DNA of 51,959 nt from Candidatus Kuenenia stuttgartensis (GTDB taxonomy: Bacteria > Planctomycetota > Planctomycetia > Planctomycetales > Planctomycetaceae): assembly GCA_945861465.1 (NCBI GenBank), contig CAMAVB010000019.1, positions 1 through 51,959 of the forward strand, in the 5' to 3' direction. Under the pieces are notes generated by a model. The model was not told where the DNA came from and made no database searches. It saw only the letters and a program-made list of their open reading frames with translations. Each line of letters starts with the position of its first letter. Within the stretch, counting starts at the first letter, position 1. The translations under genes were made by a program, and so were the position numbers. Below are positions 51,835-51,959 of this stretch, one piece after another.

Positions 51835-51959
51835 ATGAAGGCAGACACGGCATCTCCAGATTCGATCGACGCATACATTGCTGGCTTTCCGAAAGACGTG
51901 CAAGGCATCCTCGAAAAGATACGTGGCATCGTTCGAGACGCAGCGCCGGAAGCTGAAGA
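51835..51959 (+). CDS. DUF1801-domain protein (YdhG-like), 5' part
   Basis: The first 41 residues of a gene cut by the window end. They include I-D-A-Y-I-A-G-F-P-K-D-V-Q-G-I-L-E-K-I-R, then D-A-A-P-E-A-E, the characteristic start of DUF1801 (YdhG/YobT/YlqC-type) proteins, small cytosolic proteins of about 115-150 residues with a frataxin-like fold sometimes called iron chaperones. AGGA lies 10 bp before the ATG. The start was copied to 51168 in the truncated duplicate. Confidence 0.85.
   Translation, partial: MKADTASPDSIDAYIAGFPKDVQGILEKIRGIVRDAAPEAE

Noticed and set aside
51466-51903. 145-residue minus-strand frame and a similar one at 50834-51154
   Set aside because: They share sequence only because they cross the duplicated segment, and they are antisense to the DUF1801 gene start.

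Overview
The window reads as a chromosomal stretch of a planctomycete (Planctomycetota, probably a Planctomycetaceae/Fuerstiella-like lineage; placement below phylum is inference). The phylum call rests on family content: a BBP7-type outer-membrane protein, a DUF1571 protein, a DUF1080 (3-keto-disaccharide hydrolase) protein, an Uma2 nuclease, a TIGR02999-type ECF sigma factor next to a membrane Ser/Thr kinase, a giant LEPR-XLL/DUF11/SdrD-like surface protein, and many palindromic intergenic repeats. Base composition looks mid-50s % GC. Most genes are ordinary single-copy functions with long, repeat-bearing intergenic gaps. No tRNA, rRNA or CRISPR array was recognised.

Layout. 1-1849 is a mobile-element scar: the 3' end of an ISL3-type transposase, then a complete IS66-type element with 15-bp perfect terminal repeats, inserted into and truncating an NAD-dependent epimerase gene that followed a DegT/DnrJ sugar aminotransferase. 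3753-7171 holds an MBL-fold hydrolase, a fused 3-dehydroquinate dehydratase/shikimate dehydrogenase and a GT2 glycosyltransferase. 7228-11136 holds a repeat cluster, an Uma2 nuclease, an ECF sigma factor and a six-helix Ser/Thr kinase. 11258-14838 (minus) carries the C-terminal remnant of an aldonolactone oxidase-like gene ending at a large inverted repeat, an IlvD/Edd dehydratase and a DUF1080 protein.

15283-19253 is a minus-strand series: DUF1571 protein, panC, lgt, an ECF sigma factor and a small protein with CsrA-like spacing. 19651-26804 holds a membrane-anchored hypothetical protein, scpB, a wax-synthase-like MBOAT with a small membrane partner, an OYE-family oxidoreductase and glycogen phosphorylase. 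26884-27345 is a three-unit tandem hairpin repeat between the 3' ends of glgP and feoB. 27368-31271 (minus) has feoAB with a good Fur-box candidate upstream, then asd. 31540-36857 has an ECF sigma factor with a one-helix putative anti-sigma partner and a 1351-residue FtsK/SpoIIIE-type ATPase with coiled coils, resembling type VII secretion EccC proteins but lacking visible partners.

37679-47744 contains nadD, the BBP7 protein and a roughly 2425-residue repetitive surface protein. 47942-51959 contains aroB, hisF, a truncated secreted-protein gene, and two diverged copies of a segment bearing inverted GTACTC arrays. That segment precedes a DUF1801 gene: the first copy of the gene is truncated, the second runs off the window. 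The metabolic genes serve shikimate (aroDE, aroB), histidine, pantothenate, NAD, aspartate-family amino acid and glycogen pathways and look scattered rather than grouped by pathway. The most unusual features are the orphan EccC-like ATPase, the many families of structured intergenic repeats (several at gene breakpoints), and the duplicated GTACTC-flanked segment.
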